Assembly: GCF_028368935.1 (NCBI RefSeq)
Contig: NZ_JAQNDK010000007.1
Location: 434,001-498,000 of the forward strand
Source of the DNA: Sorangium aterium
Lineage (GTDB): Bacteria; Myxococcota_A; Polyangia; Polyangiales; Polyangiaceae
Direction of reading: 5' to 3'
Length of the DNA stretch: 64,000 nt
Positions 62,181 through 64,000 of this stretch are shown piece by piece. The number at the start of each line of letters is the position of its first letter. The stretch's first letter is position 1. Under the pieces are notes generated by a model. The model was given only the letters and a program-made list of their open reading frames with translations. It did no database searches and was not told where the DNA came from. Both the position numbers and the translations under genes were made by a program.

Positions 62181-62744
62181 ATGGCCGTCGGGCAGCAACA
62201 AGCGGGTCAGCAAAGCCTGTTCACCGATGATTTTTTCTACTTCATCCTGAGGCTTCGAAAATCCCGTATCCAGTCCGTGGTGGCCCGCGTGCGGCGCATG
62301 TATCCAGACGAGTCGCCGGAGCAGCAGGCGCGCCGGCTGATCGCATCGACCAAGGCGATCTCTTTGGCCGCGGGCGGCGTCGTCCATGTGCCCTCCATCA
62401 TCCCTGGGTTCGGCATCGTGTACGAAGGCGTGGGGTTCGTCGCAGGCACATCCATCCTTACCAGGATGCACCTTTACCTGGTCCTCGAGATAGCCCTGCT
62501 CTTCGGGAAGGACATCGACGAATCCGAGCGCGTGAAGGAGCTCGCGGCCGTGGTGGCGGCTTGTGCCGCCAGCGCCGCCGCGCCGGTGGCCGTCCTCGCG
62601 GTGAGCTTGAACCCGGCCTTCGCCGTGGCGACGGGGGCGCTCGCCGCGGCGGCCGTCTCCCGGGCGATCGGGGAATCGGCGATCCGCCGCTACCAGCGCT
62701 CGACGGCGCCCGAGGCGGCGGTCCCCGCGCCCGCGAAGGGATAG
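62181..62744 (+). CDS. Small membrane-associated protein of unknown function
   Basis: 187 residues from ATG 62181 (GTGGGG upstream). A soluble start (AVGQQQAGQQSLFTDDFFYF) is followed by RMYPDESPEQQARRLIASTK. Then a glycine-rich amphipathic region (LAAGGVVHVPSIIPGFGIVYEG) and hydrophobic helices (VVAACAASAAAPVAVLAVSLNPAFAVA). The pattern is faintly like EcsC-type proteins, but I would not assign it. No signal peptide. Confidence 0.7.
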   Translation: MAVGQQQAGQQSLFTDDFFYFILRLRKSRIQSVVARVRRMYPDESPEQQARRLIASTKAISLAAGGVVHVPSIIPGFGIVYEGVGFVAGTSILTRMHLYLVLEIALLFGKDIDESERVKELAAVVAACAASAAAPVAVLAVSLNPAFAVATGALAAAAVSRAIGESAIRRYQRSTAPEAAVPAPAKG

Positions 62745-62784
62745 CGCCCCCGGTGGGGAGCCCGGGCTCGGGTGCAGCTGGACC

Positions 62785-62810
62785 GGCCGGCATCGACGGC
62801 GATGCCGGCC
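62785..62810 (+). terminator. Hairpin after the small membrane-associated gene
   Basis: GGCCGGCATCG and CGATGCCGGCC form a perfect 11-bp stem with a 4-nt loop, 40 bp after the stop at 62744. No T-run follows. Confidence 0.6.
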
Positions 62811-62995
62811 GCCATCGGAAACCCCGGGTAGGAGCCATGTTTGCAGCACAAGGGCGTTGGTCGCCACACCTCCGGCGGAGCGCGAGCTCACCGGCGGCCG
62901 TCACGCTCCTGTGGACCCTGTGTTTCCTCGACCGTGGTAGCACTGTGCTCGGCGCCGCCTCCGTCTGCGGCGCCTCCGCGCATCCAGGAGGGTCC

Positions 62996-64000
62996 ATGGC
63001 CGTCGCCGACTCGCACGCTGCTCGTCCCCAGAAGACCGATCACCTGCCCGAGGCCGTCGAACGGCGGGTGGCGGACGCCCTCGCCGCGCTGTCGCTGGAG
63101 CAGAAGGTCCGCCTGCTCACCGGCGCCGACTTCTGGAGCACGCACCCCGAGCCCGCGATCGGCCTGCGCCGCGTGGTCGTCTCGGATGGCCCGGTCGGCG
63201 TGCGCGGCGAGCGCTGGGACGAGCGCGATCCCTCGGTGTGCCTCCCTTCCTCCACCGCCCTCGCGGCCACATGGGACGAGGGCTTGCTGGAGCGCGTCGG
63301 CGCCGCGCTGGCGTCGGAGGCGCGGCGCAAGGGCGTCGACGTCGTCCTGGGGCCGACCGTCAACCTGCACCGCAGCCCGCTCGGCGGCAGGCACTTCGAG
63401 TGCTTCTCGGAAGATCCCCTGCTGACCGGCCGGCTCGGCGCCGCCTACGTCCGAGGGCTGCAGGCCCACGGCGTCGGCGCCACGCCCAAGCACTACGTCG
63501 CCAACGACTCGGAGACCGAGCGGTTCACGGTCGACGTCCGGGTCGATGAGCGCACGCTGCGCGAGCTCTACCTCGCGCCCTTCGAGCGGATGATCACCGG
63601 CGCGGGCGCGTGGCTCGTGATGGCCTCGTACAACGCCGTCAACGGGGTGACCCTGACCGAGAGCGCGCTGCTCGCGTCGCCGCTCGAGGACGAGTGGGGC
63701 TTCGACGGCGTCGTGGTCTCCGACTGGACCGCGACCCGCTCCACCGAGGCCGCGGCGCGCGCGGCGCTGGACCTCGCCATGCCGGGCCCGGGAGGGCCGT
63801 GGGGCGCGGCGCTCGTCGCCGCCGTCCGCCGCGGCGCGGTGCCCGAGAAGGCCATCGACGACAAGGTCCGCCGCCTGCTGCGCCTCGCCGCCCGGGTCGG
63901 CGCCCTCGAGGGCGTCGCGCCGGCCGCCCCCGTCCCGGCCCCGCTCTCGGGCGCCGAGGCCGGGGCGCTCGCTCGCGAGGCCGCCGCGGCCGGCATGGTG
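62996..64000 (+). CDS. Glycoside hydrolase family 3 beta-glucosidase-like, 3' end missing
   Basis: 335 codons to the window edge; GH3 enzymes hydrolyse beta-glucosides and related sugars. LSLEQKVRLLTGADFW opens the GH3 N-domain. Then VVVSDGPVGVRGE, LGPTVNLHRSPLGGRHFECF, GATPKHYVANDSETER and, in GFDGVVVSDWTATRST, the catalytic Asp nucleophile. ATG 62996 has AGGAGG just upstream. An in-frame ATG 62837 would add 53 residues with RRSASS and a hydrophobic stretch, so an exported form cannot be excluded. Confidence 0.9.
   Translation, partial: MAVADSHAARPQKTDHLPEAVERRVADALAALSLEQKVRLLTGADFWSTHPEPAIGLRRVVVSDGPVGVRGERWDERDPSVCLPSSTALAATWDEGLLERVGAALASEARRKGVDVVLGPTVNLHRSPLGGRHFECFSEDPLLTGRLGAAYVRGLQAHGVGATPKHYVANDSETERFTVDVRVDERTLRELYLAPFERMITGAGAWLVMASYNAVNGVTLTESALLASPLEDEWGFDGVVVSDWTATRSTEAAARAALDLAMPGPGGPWGAALVAAVRRGAVPEKAIDDKVRRLLRLAARVGALEGVAPAAPVPAPLSGAEAGALAREAAAAGMV

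Overview
The window looks like a piece of a large, very GC-rich myxobacterial chromosome of the Sorangium/Polyangium type. The signs are extreme GC at third codon positions, many GTG starts, lipoproteins with Gly/Ser-rich spacers, a Ser/Thr kinase with a C-terminal membrane anchor, a SPINDLY-type glycosyltransferase, and several DUF1552 and DUF1592/1588/1585 proteins, families known mainly from Myxococcota and Planctomycetes. Taxonomy is inferred from gene content only. There is no rRNA, CRISPR array, phage or insertion sequence.

Layout. 0-7.3 kb: 5' part of prkA (off the left edge), a DUF882 peptidase-like protein, a long Sua5, a gene-free stretch of repeats (3.56-4.44 kb) and a large PHP-domain lipoprotein. 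7.3-16 kb is a housekeeping block: DMT-type membrane protein, dnaB, an inverted PfkB sugar kinase, then prs-rplY-pth-rpsF-rpsR-rplI on the minus strand and ribF on the plus strand. 16-30.3 kb: envelope and regulatory genes (DUF4912 protein, secreted protein, lipoprotein, DsbD-like protein, TPR protein, a lipoprotein fused in frame to an 18-bp repeat, DUF2254 protein, Ser/Thr kinase, HerA-like ATPase).

30.5-45.9 kb is a duplicated accessory cluster. It holds two DUF1587-1595-1592-1588-1585 lipoproteins with CxxCH motifs, three Tat-exported DUF1552 proteins, two lipoproteins with a CX4CH haem-like motif, two paralogous Gly-rich lipoproteins and an O-GlcNAc-transferase-like protein. A 57-bp element with fixed internal spacing occurs three times in its intergenic regions. 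The cluster reads as an exported redox or surface system of unknown function.

46.3-57.7 kb: a rhodanese, a ureohydrolase, cobT-cobS-cobC (lower cobalamin ligand and nucleotide-loop assembly), tRNA-Ala(GGC), an acyl-CoA dehydrogenase, and an operon rimK - crotonase - large P-loop ATPase. 57.8-61.1 kb carries a candidate RNA-repair island: Uma2-family nuclease fold, HD-phosphohydrolase/polynucleotide-kinase fusion, Lys-adenylating RNA ligase and a DNA-pol-beta-type nucleotidyltransferase. End healing and sealing could be done by neighbouring genes that share a 118-bp divergent intergenic region and a tail-to-tail overlap. 61.2-64 kb: a DUF2127 membrane protein, a small unknown protein and a GH3 beta-glucosidase running off the right edge.

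The strongest candidates for something undescribed are (1) the HD-Pnk/RNA ligase/nucleotidyltransferase island, (2) the duplicated DUF1592/DUF1552/CX4CH cluster with its 57-bp element, and (3) an array of nine AGGTCGNGACCT-like palindromes spaced 42 bp apart at 3.64-3.99 kb.
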